Source: a virus. From it: DNA of 32,436 nt. The notes below the pieces were generated by a model that made no database searches, was not told the DNA's origin, and worked only from the letters and a program-made list of their open reading frames with translations. Each line of letters opens with the position of its first letter. Position 1 is the stretch's first letter. The position numbers and the translations under genes are program-made. Location of the stretch: positions 1 through 32,436 of the IMG/VR virus record IMGVR_UViG_3300031576_000459, one strand, 5' to 3'. Positions 22,977 through 31,319 of this stretch are shown piece after piece.

Positions 22977-24949
22977 TAGACGTTGCTCACAGGCCGGTTC
23001 CCCTGCGCTCCTATGGTGCCGAACTGCGGCGATGCATTCTGCGTCGCGCCGACCGTGGGGGTCGCTGGTTCGCCGAGGCCAGGTACAGGGACGATCACGC
23101 CGTTCGGGTTCGCCCCTTGACTTGCGGGGGATAGTCCCTCCGGCCCCGCGGCGAACTGGAGGGCGAGTTGTGCGAGCGCAGGCGGGAGCAGCCCCTGTTG
23201 CGCCGCGGCGAGTAGTTCGTCGATTTGGCCTGCGCGTTTGAGGGCTTTCATCATCTCGATCGGACGGTAAAACTTGGAGAAATCTTCGAGGAGGATTTTC
23301 TGATCTTCCATCTCTGGCTGCTCGACGCGGTAGCCTTCGCGCTGGACAGTATCGCGAGAGATGTAGCCCGACTGGTTGCCCTGGGCAAGCCATTGGGTTT
23401 TGGAAATCTGGTCGGATGGGAGCGGTGCTTCGATTCGTACTTCGAGGTTGCGAGTGCCACGGGATTCGTTCGGGCGGTACGAGACGTATGCACCCTCGGA
23501 CTTCTCATTCTGCTGCACCGCGACGACGACTTCGGATTCGAGGTTGCGGTCGATCATGTCAAGCATGTAGAGGGTTGCGCCGCGAATTGCCCGCGCTGTT
23601 TGGTGGAGAAATGGGACGTACTTGGACACCGCGGCGGAGGCGAGTTGGGACATCAGATACCCCGTGGTGCCCGCGGGCGGGAGACGGCCAGTGAGAATGT
23701 CCGCGAGCGCGACGTTCTGGATTTCCTCATCCACATCCCGCTTCGAATCGGCGAATAGCGCCGAGACGTTTGCAGGAGTGATGTATTTCAAGTCCTCACC
23801 GGCCTCAAGTTCGGTCAACTCGCCGATCAATTCTTCCTCTTCCTCTTGTTCAGGGAGGTCGGGTTCTTCATTCGCAGGTGTGGCCGGACGTTTTCGTGTC
23901 CGCACCATCCGCGCAAAACCGTGCTTGTAGAGGAAAGCGTATTCCATCGCGAGGAGACCGAGTTTGCGGTTGAACGTTTCGAAGGCGTTGTAGAGCAACG
24001 GGAGACCCATGCGGCCTGGATCGGGCGAGGATGTCACTTCGCCGAGGCCGAGGAAGTAAGGAATCGGGAGATCGGCGTCGAGTGGCTGGACGTAGATCAC
24101 GGTGTCATTGAGCATGTAGACACAATGCTCGCCGCGCACCCAGTATTCCTTGTATTCGATCTGCCGTTCGCAATTGATCTCGATGTCATGGAAGCACGGG
24201 GCGAGTTCACCGCTTGCGTCGTCGTATTCATCGATTCGGATCGGGATACGGAGTCTCTTGCGCTTCTCGTCGTAGTGCCCACCGAATTCCGCCGCAGCAT
24301 CGAACGCGGTGATCCGCTTCGTCTCGACGAGGCGAGTGATACCATCGACGGTCATGTCGTAGTAGCAATTGCGATACTCCGGCACCGTGATGTCGAACGG
24401 GAAGTTGCGGATTTTCCAATCACGGAGGCGCGTGTTGTAGTCGCGACCAGATTCGTTCGGGTAGACATAATCGGGCATGGAGTTCCACCGATCGAGTCGG
24501 AAGGCCACCTTGAAGAACGCACCACCAGAGGCGAGTTGCTGATCGCCGAATACACGAATGATCGGGAGGCCGACGCGATCCTCGATCGTGAGCCACGACG
24601 AGCGGGAGAACGTCGCGAGTTTTGCCGCGACCAGGCCCGCGGCTTCGCTGAGGCCCGCAGAGTGATAAATCCACTTCGGGTACGCCGCGGTGAGAATCGC
24701 GAGTATCCGCGCGAGGATTTCATTGGCCTGTTTCGACGCGCTCGCTGTCTCCGGCACAATCTCACGGTGCGATGGCGGTAGTGGAGCCACAGTGAGGCCA
24801 TGCCGGAGTTCGAAGGAGAGATCGGCGTTCTGATCGCGGATGTGGAAAGCGGGCCGGACGTTTGAGAGGTACGACTTCGCATCCTTCCCCAAGTCCTGCC
24901 AATGGTTCCACGTCGGGTTATTCGTCAGTGCGGGAGGTATCATTGCCAT
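22976..24949 (-). CDS. portal protein (657 aa)
   Basis: Directly downstream of the terminase gene. The N-terminal half includes LTAAYPKWIYHSAGLSEAAG, the central part GRMGLPLLYNAFETFNRKLG and AMEYAFLYKHGFARM, then a Glu-rich insertion (EEEEELIGELTELEAGEDLK) before KYITPANVSALF. This is the 'clip-stem-wing' style of phage portals, where a helix with Y/F-rich residues follows acidic loops and the EDLKYITP segment precedes the tunnel loop. The C-terminal 80 residues are Gln/Ala/Pro/Gly-rich, like a barrel or crown tail. Size (657) is in the range for short-tailed phage portals. ATG 24949 and 24943 are both possible starts. Confidence 0.75.
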   Translation of the reverse strand: MAMIPPALTNNPTWNHWQDLGKDAKSYLSNVRPAFHIRDQNADLSFELRHGLTVAPLPPSHREIVPETASASKQANEILARILAILTAAYPKWIYHSAGLSEAAGLVAAKLATFSRSSWLTIEDRVGLPIIRVFGDQQLASGGAFFKVAFRLDRWNSMPDYVYPNESGRDYNTRLRDWKIRNFPFDITVPEYRNCYYDMTVDGITRLVETKRITAFDAAAEFGGHYDEKRKRLRIPIRIDEYDDASGELAPCFHDIEINCERQIEYKEYWVRGEHCVYMLNDTVIYVQPLDADLPIPYFLGLGEVTSSPDPGRMGLPLLYNAFETFNRKLGLLAMEYAFLYKHGFARMVRTRKRPATPANEEPDLPEQEEEEELIGELTELEAGEDLKYITPANVSALFADSKRDVDEEIQNVALADILTGRLPPAGTTGYLMSQLASAAVSKYVPFLHQTARAIRGATLYMLDMIDRNLESEVVVAVQQNEKSEGAYVSYRPNESRGTRNLEVRIEAPLPSDQISKTQWLAQGNQSGYISRDTVQREGYRVEQPEMEDQKILLEDFSKFYRPIEMMKALKRAGQIDELLAAAQQGLLPPALAQLALQFAAGPEGLSPASQGANPNGVIVPVPGLGEPATPTVGATQNASPQFGTIGAQGNRPVSNV

Positions 24950-24952
24950 CGA

Positions 24953-26461
24953 TTAGCACCATCGAACTTTCTTATTCTTGCGGCGTCGGGGAAGCGGCGG
25001 CAGGTAGGCCCGCGCCCATTGCGCGAGGCCCATTGCGATCACCTGATCGTCGTTGCCGGATTGTGCTTCCCACTTCATCGGGCCTTTTTGAGCAAAGTTG
25101 ATGAATTCCCGCCACATCGGGACATCACGGGAATCGAGGGCATGCGCGTTCACCGACGCAACGAGGTTCCCGACGATACGCCCTTTGATCGTCTGTGTCT
25201 GTGTGATGCCGATGGTCGGCTCTTCGATACGGCGGTCTTCGGGGATCGCGTGCCACGGTTGGAAGCGATAGAAGTTCGCATAGCCGAATCCTTGCAGGGC
25301 TGCGATCATGCCTGCGCCCGCGCCGTTACGCTCGACACAGAGGTACGGGTTGTACTGTTGAAGGAGGTTGTATATCTCCATCGACGCTTCGGTTAGCTCC
25401 ATCCGGCCATCCCAGGACGCGACGTGGCGATTGTTCATATCGATGATCTTGAGGGATGTGCGGTCGGCATTGCCTTTTTGGGACACACCCTGGGCGCAGT
25501 CGAGGCCCGCGGCGTACCGCTTGCCCGCTTCGGGGCCGATGAATATGCGTGTCCGGCCATCATTGGTCATCTGCGTCGCAGCGGGCATCCCATCGACCTT
25601 TTTGATGTGGTTGAGAATCCAATCGACATCAAAGGGACAGGTGCCGGACTTGATGAACGCCTCGCGATCGTCGTCGGGGTATTCTTGTTTGAATTGTTCC
25701 TCGGTCAGCGCGTAGTCTGCGCGTTCGCGTTCGAGCCAGGCATCGTTACGGTGCGCCGGAGCGTACCAGCCGATGAAAACCGGCGTGAATGCGGATTCCT
25801 GCATCTTTGCTTTCTCCCACATACTGTGAAAAAGATTCCCGATGCCATTGCCCGTCGAGATGATGATGCAAGAGCCTAGACCTTCGAGCGTGGGGTAGAT
25901 TCCAGCCCAATTCTTCTCTGCGGCTTGGTGGAAGGCGTGTTCATCGAGGATAACACAAGTCGCTGCACGTCCACGACCGCCTGCTTCTGTGGATGCAAGG
26001 CAAGTAATACTGTTGCCATTAGACAGCACGAAGCGAAAAGACTGGTCTGTAATCGCATCCATACGGATGCCTTCCGGCTGGTGCGCGTTAATGATAGGTA
26101 TCTTCGCGAGGAGAACTTGCGACGCGTCCTCTTTAGACTTCGAAAGAACGACAACATGTTCTCCTCCTGGTTTGCCGAAGCGGATGCGCCAGTATGCGTA
26201 GGACATTGTGAGGGTCGATACCCCGACCTGCCGCGCCTTGAGGATTATGAGTCGCTTCTCGGATTGGAACAGCGATGCGAGGGATTCCTGGAACTTCCAG
26301 ATCGTCTCGTGCATCGGGACGATGCCTTTTTCGCGCACTTCGACAACGGCATAGTGACTTAACCAGAAAGGAAAATCTACCTCACACCGTGCAATCATCG
26401 CTGCGTGACGAAGTTCCGGCGAGAGATCGTTAATTGTTAGGATAGGGGCTTTCGTCGCCAT
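24953..26461 (-). CDS. terL: terminase large subunit
   Basis: A 502-residue packaging motor. The ATPase has a deviant Walker A, LKARQVGVST (about 74-83), Walker B CVILDEHAF (Asp173, Glu174) and coupling motif ISTGNG (201-206). The RNase H-like nuclease has AAGLDCAQG (Asp321), LCVERNG (Glu377) and NDDQVIAMGLA (Asp471/472). It cuts and translocates concatemeric DNA into the prohead through the portal encoded next to it. The first 32 bases overlap the 3' end of the homing endonuclease gene. The leader has only a weak GGGTGAT site, so translation may depend on the upstream gene. Confidence 0.9.
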   Translation of the reverse strand: MATKAPILTINDLSPELRHAAMIARCEVDFPFWLSHYAVVEVREKGIVPMHETIWKFQESLASLFQSEKRLIILKARQVGVSTLTMSYAYWRIRFGKPGGEHVVVLSKSKEDASQVLLAKIPIINAHQPEGIRMDAITDQSFRFVLSNGNSITCLASTEAGGRGRAATCVILDEHAFHQAAEKNWAGIYPTLEGLGSCIIISTGNGIGNLFHSMWEKAKMQESAFTPVFIGWYAPAHRNDAWLERERADYALTEEQFKQEYPDDDREAFIKSGTCPFDVDWILNHIKKVDGMPAATQMTNDGRTRIFIGPEAGKRYAAGLDCAQGVSQKGNADRTSLKIIDMNNRHVASWDGRMELTEASMEIYNLLQQYNPYLCVERNGAGAGMIAALQGFGYANFYRFQPWHAIPEDRRIEEPTIGITQTQTIKGRIVGNLVASVNAHALDSRDVPMWREFINFAQKGPMKWEAQSGNDDQVIAMGLAQWARAYLPPLPRRRKNKKVRWC

Positions 26462-26801
26462 ATATCACCCGCAAGACACGTTGTGCCTTCTCTGAATAAG
26501 GAGCAATCTGAATACATAATGTCTCGGCATTTAGGATTCTGTTGATCCGCCACGCAAACATCGGCTTTGTGCCTAATGAACCATTTCTCGTTTTGCAATC
26601 GATATACCCGCAACCTGTCGCCCGCAAGATGGCGGAGATGATTTCGGGATTTGTATTGCCAATACGGATATCGGGGTATCGATCATGTGTAAACCGCACC
26701 CAACCCTCACCATCAAGCATTGCACCAACGTAGGCTGCTTGATCGTCCGACATAGAACGCACCTGCGATGTCTTGTCGTATGTTCCCATCGGTCGCCCCA
26801 T
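26430..26801 (-). CDS. LAGLIDADG-type homing endonuclease (123 aa)
   Basis: Residues 23-33, AYVGAMLDGEG, form a LAGLIDADG-type motif with the catalytic acidic residue, followed by WVRFTHD and IRIGNTNPEII, the beta strands that contact DNA. One motif in 123 residues implies a homodimeric enzyme. It is a free-standing gene: GGAGGA precedes ATG 26801, which directly follows the stop of the candidate small-terminase gene, and its 3' end overlaps the first 32 bases of the large terminase gene. Homing endonucleases spread by cutting alleles that lack them and often sit in or next to conserved phage genes such as terminase. No intron or intein is seen in the terminase gene, which appears intact. Confidence 0.75.
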   Translation of the reverse strand: MGRPMGTYDKTSQVRSMSDDQAAYVGAMLDGEGWVRFTHDRYPDIRIGNTNPEIISAILRATGCGYIDCKTRNGSLGTKPMFAWRINRILNAETLCIQIAPYSEKAQRVLRVIYGDESPYPNN

Positions 26802-27245
26802 TTAATCCTCCAAATGGATAACACCATCTATCGCAGCGGGCAATAATGGTGGCGGACTGTCCGCTTGCATCCAATCACGCAGCAAAGCCCGTGTTTCCGG
26901 ACTAATTTCATGGACTGTTCGTGTTTGCTGTTCGTTTTGGCCGAGGAGTGCGCGTCCCCAATCCAACAGATACTTTATCGACCCCACATGTGGCGGGACA
27001 GAGTAGGCTGTCCCTTCGACGTTCATAACCTTGATCCCTGTCGCGAGGGCGACAAGTCCATCGAGCGCATCGGGGAGCGCTTCGAGGACTTTCTTTTTCG
27101 TTGCATCGCCTTCGGTCGCGATCGCGCGTTCGACCGCCCGACTCAGAGATGCCGAGACTTGCTCGTATGTCGCTTCGACTACGGGCAGACCGACAATATC
27201 CTTTGGTGCGGGCTGTGGAGGGCGCTTCGAACGACCGCGTGGCAC
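26802..27245 (-). CDS. candidate small terminase subunit (147 aa)
   Basis: A helix-rich protein with a basic, proline-rich N-terminus (RGRSKRPPQPAPKD), central helices (SASLSRAVERAIATEGDATK) and an acidic C-terminus. It lies two genes before the large terminase gene, separated only by the homing endonuclease, the usual place of the DNA-recognition subunit. I cannot see a clear helix-turn-helix, so the call is from position, size and charge. The start is GTG 27245, four bases after the previous stop, with GAGGAAG upstream. Confidence 0.45.
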   Translation of the reverse strand: MPRGRSKRPPQPAPKDIVGLPVVEATYEQVSASLSRAVERAIATEGDATKKKVLEALPDALDGLVALATGIKVMNVEGTAYSVPPHVGSIKYLLDWGRALLGQNEQQTRTVHEISPETRALLRDWMQADSPPPLLPAAIDGVIHLED

Positions 27246-27248
27246 GAA

Positions 27249-27380
27249 TTACTTCCTCTTCTTGTTATACTTGTTCAACGTCTTCGTTGTCTCGGTAATT
27301 CCTCGTAACGGCGTGACTTTATACACGTCCTTCGCTACTTTCTTTGCCTTCTTGACGATTTTCTTAATCGGGCTTGGCAT
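27249..27380 (-). CDS. lysine-rich basic microprotein (43 aa)
   Basis: ATG 27380 follows GGAGGAAG by a few bases; the product is MPSPIKKIVKKAKKVAKDVY then VTPLRGITE and a basic tail (NKYNKKRK). About a third of residues are lysine or arginine, giving an amphipathic cationic helix. Such peptides in virion operons may be packaged DNA-binding or membrane-active proteins. It overlaps the coiled-coil gene by 17 bases and ends four bases before the next GTG. Too short to place in a family. Confidence 0.6.
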   Translation of the reverse strand: MPSPIKKIVKKAKKVAKDVYKVTPLRGITETTKTLNKYNKKRK

Positions 27381-27579
27381 GCGCTTCCTCCATTTCTTTA
27401 ACTTGCTTCTTCAATCGTTCGATATGCGCCCGCGTTTCATCGAGCGTGTTTTTGTTTTCGATATATCTCGCGTCAAGATGCCGATATTCGATCGACAACT
27501 CATTGTATCGACTTAGCGGGACAACGAGGCGTTCATCGACGATTATCGGTTCGATAATTTTCCTTCCGAACAGCCACAT
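27364..27579 (-). CDS. coiled-coil protein (71 aa)
   Basis: Opens MWLFGRKIIEPIIVDERLVV and continues as a coiled coil (DETRAHIERLKKQVKEMEEA) to the end. GGAGGGG is upstream of ATG 27579, at a slightly long spacing. The N-terminal MWLFGRK is hydrophobic then basic, which might anchor it at a membrane or in a particle. Nothing else recognised. Confidence 0.55.
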   Translation of the reverse strand: MWLFGRKIIEPIIVDERLVVPLSRYNELSIEYRHLDARYIENKNTLDETRAHIERLKKQVKEMEEAHAKPD

Positions 27580-27596
27580 AATCTCTATCTCCCCTC

Positions 27597-28073
27597 CTAA
27601 ACTAACTTTAACCGTTCGACGCCAGTGACGAACAATACACCTGCCTTGAGCGTTGCCGTCTCGTTCGCGACTGCCTGTGCTACGGGCACAGGGAAGGTAA
27701 TACGGGTCGTCCCGTCTGTCGCGATGACTTCTTCATGCCCTTGAATCAACTCGGCCAATTGCTGTGCGATTTCGGATAACCGATTGTTGATCTTCGCGGG
27801 CATGGCTTGTATCTCAGTAAGAACCTTCGTATCAATCGTACCTACCTGCCCTGTGGGTGTTTCAAGGTTCGCCACGGCGAGGTCGATCCTGCCTGCAAGA
27901 TCATTCGCGTTGGTCTGGATCGCCGTTTTCTGTGCATTGGTAAGGGTGAGCACAAGGTTTACGAGCCGGAGTTGTCCCGCTTGATATGTCGAGGCAAGAA
28001 TATTCAACCGGCGAAGTCCCTTGTCTACCCCGACTAGCCGTGTCCGAAGGTCAATCGCATCACGGTCATCCAT
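27597..28073 (-). CDS. helical/coiled-coil protein (158 aa)
   Basis: Long helices dominate (LVNLVLTLTNAQKTAIQTNA, MPAKINNRLSEIAQQLAELI), then a short beta-like C-terminal domain (TRITFPVPVAQAVANETATL...). GGAGAAG precedes ATG 28073. Lying right after the fibre-like gene and rich in trimer-like heptads, it could be a fibre accessory, hinge or chaperone. This is inference from order; no family recognised. Confidence 0.5.
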   Translation of the reverse strand: MDDRDAIDLRTRLVGVDKGLRRLNILASTYQAGQLRLVNLVLTLTNAQKTAIQTNANDLAGRIDLAVANLETPTGQVGTIDTKVLTEIQAMPAKINNRLSEIAQQLAELIQGHEEVIATDGTTRITFPVPVAQAVANETATLKAGVLFVTGVERLKLV

Positions 28074-28086
28074 AAATCACTTCTCC

Positions 28087-29787
28087 TTATGAACCTACTT
28101 GATATGTTCTAATCGTTGCGTGCCATGTTACGTTCATGTCAGCTTTACCCGCCACACGCACCGTGGCGTTAGTGCCGGATACTACGATGTCCGCACTGCC
28201 CCACAGAGCGTCGTGGGCGGATTCCCAATCCAACTCGGCTCCGGTCGTTGGAGTACCTTCCGTCACCGTACCTGCAACATTCCGGTAGACATTCCGAACG
28301 ACCGCCGCGTAACCATCGCCCGTCGCGCCAACTGCGGCAGTACCGCCTGTACGCCGAGCGACAATCTTCGCTTCGATGTAGACAACGGTGCTAGTAGGGA
28401 TGGCGACTGTGTGGATTACGGTAGCTGTCGCATCGGTCGTTGTGACTCGGTTCTGAACGACTACTTCTGTAGGATCGTCACCAGTAGCCTCGCTCGTGAT
28501 CCGGTGGACTTCGTTGCCAAGAGTAACGAATTGTGCGACGACCATAGACCCGTCACGTCGGATATAGGTTTTTTCGGCTGTGCGATCTCCATAAGCGAAG
28601 GGGAATTGAATTCCATCCGCGTCCGCGTCGAAGGCGTCGATCTGGATACCATAGGAAGTCATTGACACGGTGTTACCCGTAGTCTGATCGGCGACCCTGA
28701 CGCCGATTCGCTCGGTTGTCGTTGTGTTGGTTATTGCGTTGGCTTGGAAACCGATTTGCGACGTAATTGTGCCCGCTCCACCGATGTTACGGGCCACAAA
28801 TCCGATACGTGCCGTCACCGTTCCCGAAGTAACCGTTCCGCTCGTATCTACACCTGTGAATGCGGGGTAGGTATTCCCTACACCACTTACAGTACCCTGT
28901 ACCGAAGCAGTGGTTAGACTCGAACTACCTCCGCCGACAGTATCGCTTATTGTTGGCGCGAAAAGAAGAACAAGATGCGTACCAAGAGCATTGCCTTGAA
29001 TATCCAATGTTGCCAGTCCGTGGAACATCGTCATCAACGCCCCCACGCCTGACGCGGTTGTAGTGCCGCTGATCCTTGCATGCGTCAGTTGCCCTGCCGT
29101 AGACGCGGGGCCGACCATCTTGATAACCGAGGCTGTCGCCGCAGAGGGGTCGGACTCACTACCGCAGATCAACTGATCGATAGCGGTTATCAGACCCTTC
29201 GTCGCATGGGAAGTTGATCGTAGATTGAGCGGGTTGCTCGCCGCTGTGCCACCGTGAAGTGCTTGACCGCCTGCCCGCCCTAACAGCTTTCCGTAGAGCG
29301 CCATGTTGACTTCTGTTTCGTTGCCGACACCATCGTCGGTAAGCAGTACCCCATCAGGTTCAAGGAAGTTTAGCCCGACGCGGGCCGTGAAGTCTACCCC
29401 GTCCTCTCGGATTGTATGACCGGCACTACCGCTTGCCGCGGTGACTGTTATATCGACTTCCTCGTCCACACCATCATCAGCGATAGTGAGAGTAATGTTC
29501 GTTCCTTCGATAAGGTTCAGACGACGCCGAGTTCCTACGACCGCGCCGGTATTCTTCCGCACCGCGATACGGGCATTGGCATTGAGCGTCGCTGCAAGCG
29601 ATACATTTGCCTCGCCCGCGGGCGCTGATGTTACATCAAAATCCGCTCCCAAGAAATCAAGCGAACTCGTCGCAGCGTCAACAACAACATCATTCTCTTC
29701 GACACTGATCGTACCTGCGCCACCTGTACTACCAGGACGTTTCGCAAGAGATATGCCGATCGCGGGGTGAGCAGAATTACGAACCAT
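28087..29787 (-). CDS. tail fibre-like protein (566 aa)
   Basis: A Gly/Thr/Ala-rich beta protein with repeated short strands. RRLNLIEGTNITLTIADDGV and GGQALHGGTAASNPLNLRST are patterns I know from phage tail-fibre and tailspike shafts (NLIEG-N-T-V..., GGQ-L-GGTAA). The C-terminal 100 residues (TTDATATVIHTVAIPTSTVV...) look like a small beta sandwich tip. No intramolecular chaperone triad is evident. Receptor binding or fibre structure is likely. Unusually, it is encoded at the head of the virion operon, before terminase. Confidence 0.65.
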   Translation of the reverse strand: MVRNSAHPAIGISLAKRPGSTGGAGTISVEENDVVVDAATSSLDFLGADFDVTSAPAGEANVSLAATLNANARIAVRKNTGAVVGTRRRLNLIEGTNITLTIADDGVDEEVDITVTAASGSAGHTIREDGVDFTARVGLNFLEPDGVLLTDDGVGNETEVNMALYGKLLGRAGGQALHGGTAASNPLNLRSTSHATKGLITAIDQLICGSESDPSAATASVIKMVGPASTAGQLTHARISGTTTASGVGALMTMFHGLATLDIQGNALGTHLVLLFAPTISDTVGGGSSSLTTASVQGTVSGVGNTYPAFTGVDTSGTVTSGTVTARIGFVARNIGGAGTITSQIGFQANAITNTTTTERIGVRVADQTTGNTVSMTSYGIQIDAFDADADGIQFPFAYGDRTAEKTYIRRDGSMVVAQFVTLGNEVHRITSEATGDDPTEVVVQNRVTTTDATATVIHTVAIPTSTVVYIEAKIVARRTGGTAAVGATGDGYAAVVRNVYRNVAGTVTEGTPTTGAELDWESAHDALWGSADIVVSGTNATVRVAGKADMNVTWHATIRTYQVGS

Positions 29788-29795
29788 CGTCTAAG

Positions 29796-30110
29796 CTACG
29801 GGTGCCATTCGGAGTGCTGCACGACGCAGCGATAGGCAGAGTTAGTCCCTAAATGGGTTATTCTCAGGCGTCGGACGCCAGCAAAATGAAATATCTCCTG
29901 GTCTTTGACCGTAATCACATCGCCGTAGGTTGAGCCGTTGTGTGAAAGTTCGATCGTGAAACTGCCCGAACCATCATTGACGATATAACCGTCTCCATCG
30001 GCACGGCCAGAACTATCCAGTGCCGCAGAGAAATTAAGCGTCGCGGGAGAATCCCCCGCGATAAACGAAGTATCTTCGAACGATTGTGTCAGGCCAACTA
30101 GCCCGCTCAT
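29796..30110 (-). CDS. beta-sandwich small protein (104 aa)
   Basis: A compact all-beta protein (SFTIELSHNGSTYGDVITVK, FHFAGVRRLRITHLG), rich in Gly, Ser and Thr, without cysteine pairs or signal peptide. Its start abuts the preceding stop exactly (30110/30111). Likely a virion component, such as a decoration or fibre-associated domain, by company with its neighbours. Family not recognised. Confidence 0.5.
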   Translation of the reverse strand: MSGLVGLTQSFEDTSFIAGDSPATLNFSAALDSSGRADGDGYIVNDGSGSFTIELSHNGSTYGDVITVKDQEIFHFAGVRRLRITHLGTNSAYRCVVQHSEWHP

Positions 30111-30566
30111 TTAGGCCGCTACCAAGTCGCCGTTACTCGACAATGGCCTCCATGCTACCTCGAAGCGGATCGTCCCGTCCGTGATGTCGCCAGTCGCGAC
30201 GGTAATGTTGATGCTGCCCGTGATTGCGATTTGTTTGAGGGCGGCTGTCACCGCAGCACCGCCAGATGTCGGGGTGCCAGAGAACCACCATTCGTTGTTA
30301 TCAAGGTTCGTCGCGGTTGTCAGGGCGATGAAAAGCTGCGGATTGAGTGGGATACCAAGGGTCATTGTTCCCGCACCGGCTGATAGTAAGTCCTCTGTGC
30401 AGAACGGCGTAAGCGTTTCAATGAGAACCTGCCCAACGACGGTGAACACCGCGACGGTTCCAACGGCTCCGTTACCAGCGGTTCCGTCGAGTGTAACCGT
30501 CTTCGTTGCGGTGCGCTGAATACGCTCATTGGAACTAGCGACGCCTGGGAGAATAAGAAGTGCCAT
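30111..30566 (-). CDS. beta-rich virion protein (151 aa)
   Basis: Predominantly beta with alternating hydrophobic and Thr/Gly residues (TKTVTLDGTAGNGAVGTVAV, TLGIPLNPQLFIALTTATNL), ending in a WRPLSSNGDLVAA tail. Similar short proteins occur in phage virion operons as structural or decoration proteins, but I cannot name a family. The stop-start spacing with both neighbours is zero to three bases, so it belongs to one message. Confidence 0.5.
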   Translation of the reverse strand: MALLILPGVASSNERIQRTATKTVTLDGTAGNGAVGTVAVFTVVGQVLIETLTPFCTEDLLSAGAGTMTLGIPLNPQLFIALTTATNLDNNEWWFSGTPTSGGAAVTAALKQIAITGSINITVATGDITDGTIRFEVAWRPLSSNGDLVAA

Positions 30567-30569
30567 TGA

Positions 30570-30863
30570 TTATACCTGCCCGTAACTGACACGCAGTGTT
30601 GCGTCGGATGCTCCTGAACGGATAAACCGAGCGCGGCTGATCTGGTCGCGGCTATCGAGAATCAACTCGGCGTCTGTGGGAAGGATATGCCCCACGGAAG
30701 CGGTCGGATTCGTCCCGTCGAGCCGGAAGCGACACGGATTTGACTCATTGGTGATGAAGGCAACTTCCGCTCTAGCGTATGTCGCTGCGGTCAATGGAAC
30801 CGCCGACGTGCTAACTGTCAGCGATTCGAAGGTATCATAAGATTCTCCAAGTTCAAGCGCCAC
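30570..30863 (-). CDS. beta-rich phage protein, FRLDGTNPT...VSYGQ type (97 aa)
   Basis: Contains CRFRLDGTNPTASVGHILPT and ends LRVSYGQV, a pattern I recall from short phage structural proteins (F-R-x-D-G-x-x-P-T-...-G..L...D.....FI......L.V.YG). These are small beta barrels of unknown detailed role. The start is GTG 30863, overlapping the upstream stop (TAGTG). Confidence 0.6.
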   Translation of the reverse strand: MALELGESYDTFESLTVSTSAVPLTAATYARAEVAFITNESNPCRFRLDGTNPTASVGHILPTDAELILDSRDQISRARFIRSGASDATLRVSYGQV

Positions 30864-30991
30864 TACTTTTTCCCTTTCTTACGTCCACGATGCGGCTTTT
30901 GGCCGGTAGATTTTATACATACTGCATAGGCGTTCTTCGCGGAACCCTGTTTCTTCACCTTCGCGACGCAGCGCATGAGTTTAGCGGGCAA
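30863..30991 (-). CDS. basic microprotein, RCVAKVK...AYAVC type (42 aa)
   Basis: The peptide reads LPAKLMRCVAKVKKQGSAKN, then AYAVCIKSTG and a basic tail (HRGRKKGKK). Short phage proteins with this M-R-C-V-x-K-V...A-x-A-V-C signature are common near terminase genes, function unknown. The start is probably TTG 30991, six bases after GGAGG; ATG 30976 is the fallback. It overlaps the upstream gene by 11 bases and the next by one codon. Confidence 0.6.
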   Translation of the reverse strand: MPAKLMRCVAKVKKQGSAKNAYAVCIKSTGQKPHRGRKKGKK

Positions 30992-31226
30992 TTAGTGCCT
31001 CCGGCATTGTTCCTGGTTTTGTCCAGTCGGCCCGTTCGCGGCGTAACTGCCAGCGGAGGAAGTCCGACCAGATGATGAAACGGCCGATTAGTGAGATTTC
31101 AGCGATTGCACGCGAGGCAACGCGAGACTTGATACAGTCGAGACAGGGGCATGCTGTCGCTTTGCGGTGTGCGATGGGGCGCTGCGGGGAGCCATATGGA
31201 TAGTATGGTATGTAGTCTTCGGCCAC
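30981..31226 (-). CDS. first gene of the virion operon (81 aa)
   Basis: Begins at GTG 31226, about 38 bases after the predicted start of the 31.28 kb promoter. Opens MAEDYIPYYPYGSPQRPIAH, then ATACPCLDC, a possible metal-binding CxCxxC site, and a mildly hydrophobic helix (AEISLIGRFIIWSDFLRWQL). No strong ribosome binding site (only GGA). Not recognised; leader position suggests an early-made product of the late message. Confidence 0.5.
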   Translation of the reverse strand: MAEDYIPYYPYGSPQRPIAHRKATACPCLDCIKSRVASRAIAEISLIGRFIIWSDFLRWQLRRERADWTKPGTMPEALIAR

Positions 31227-31270
31227 AGCGGAATTCCAATGCTAGAAGTGAGATTCATACAATCGACTAC

Positions 31271-31299
31271 AGTGTATCATGGATCGGGCGGGAAGTCAA
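31271..31299 (-). promoter_or_regulatory. sigma70-like promoter of the virion operon
   Basis: Minus strand: TTGACT (31299-31294), 17-base spacer, TACACT (31276-31271) with TGA extended -10; start near 31264. Shares the 18-base block at 31264-31281 with the 15.25 kb promoter. It is back-to-back with the plus-strand promoter at 31320. Confidence 0.7.
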
Positions 31300-31319
31300 G
31301 GGGTGAGACGGGGGAATAC

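Noticed and set aside
22977-23393. N-terminal extension of the 85-residue gene antisense-like across the portal
   Set aside because: Overlaps the portal gene on the same strand in another frame and is Arg/Pro-rich filler; ATG 22976 with TAATG coupling is the natural start.
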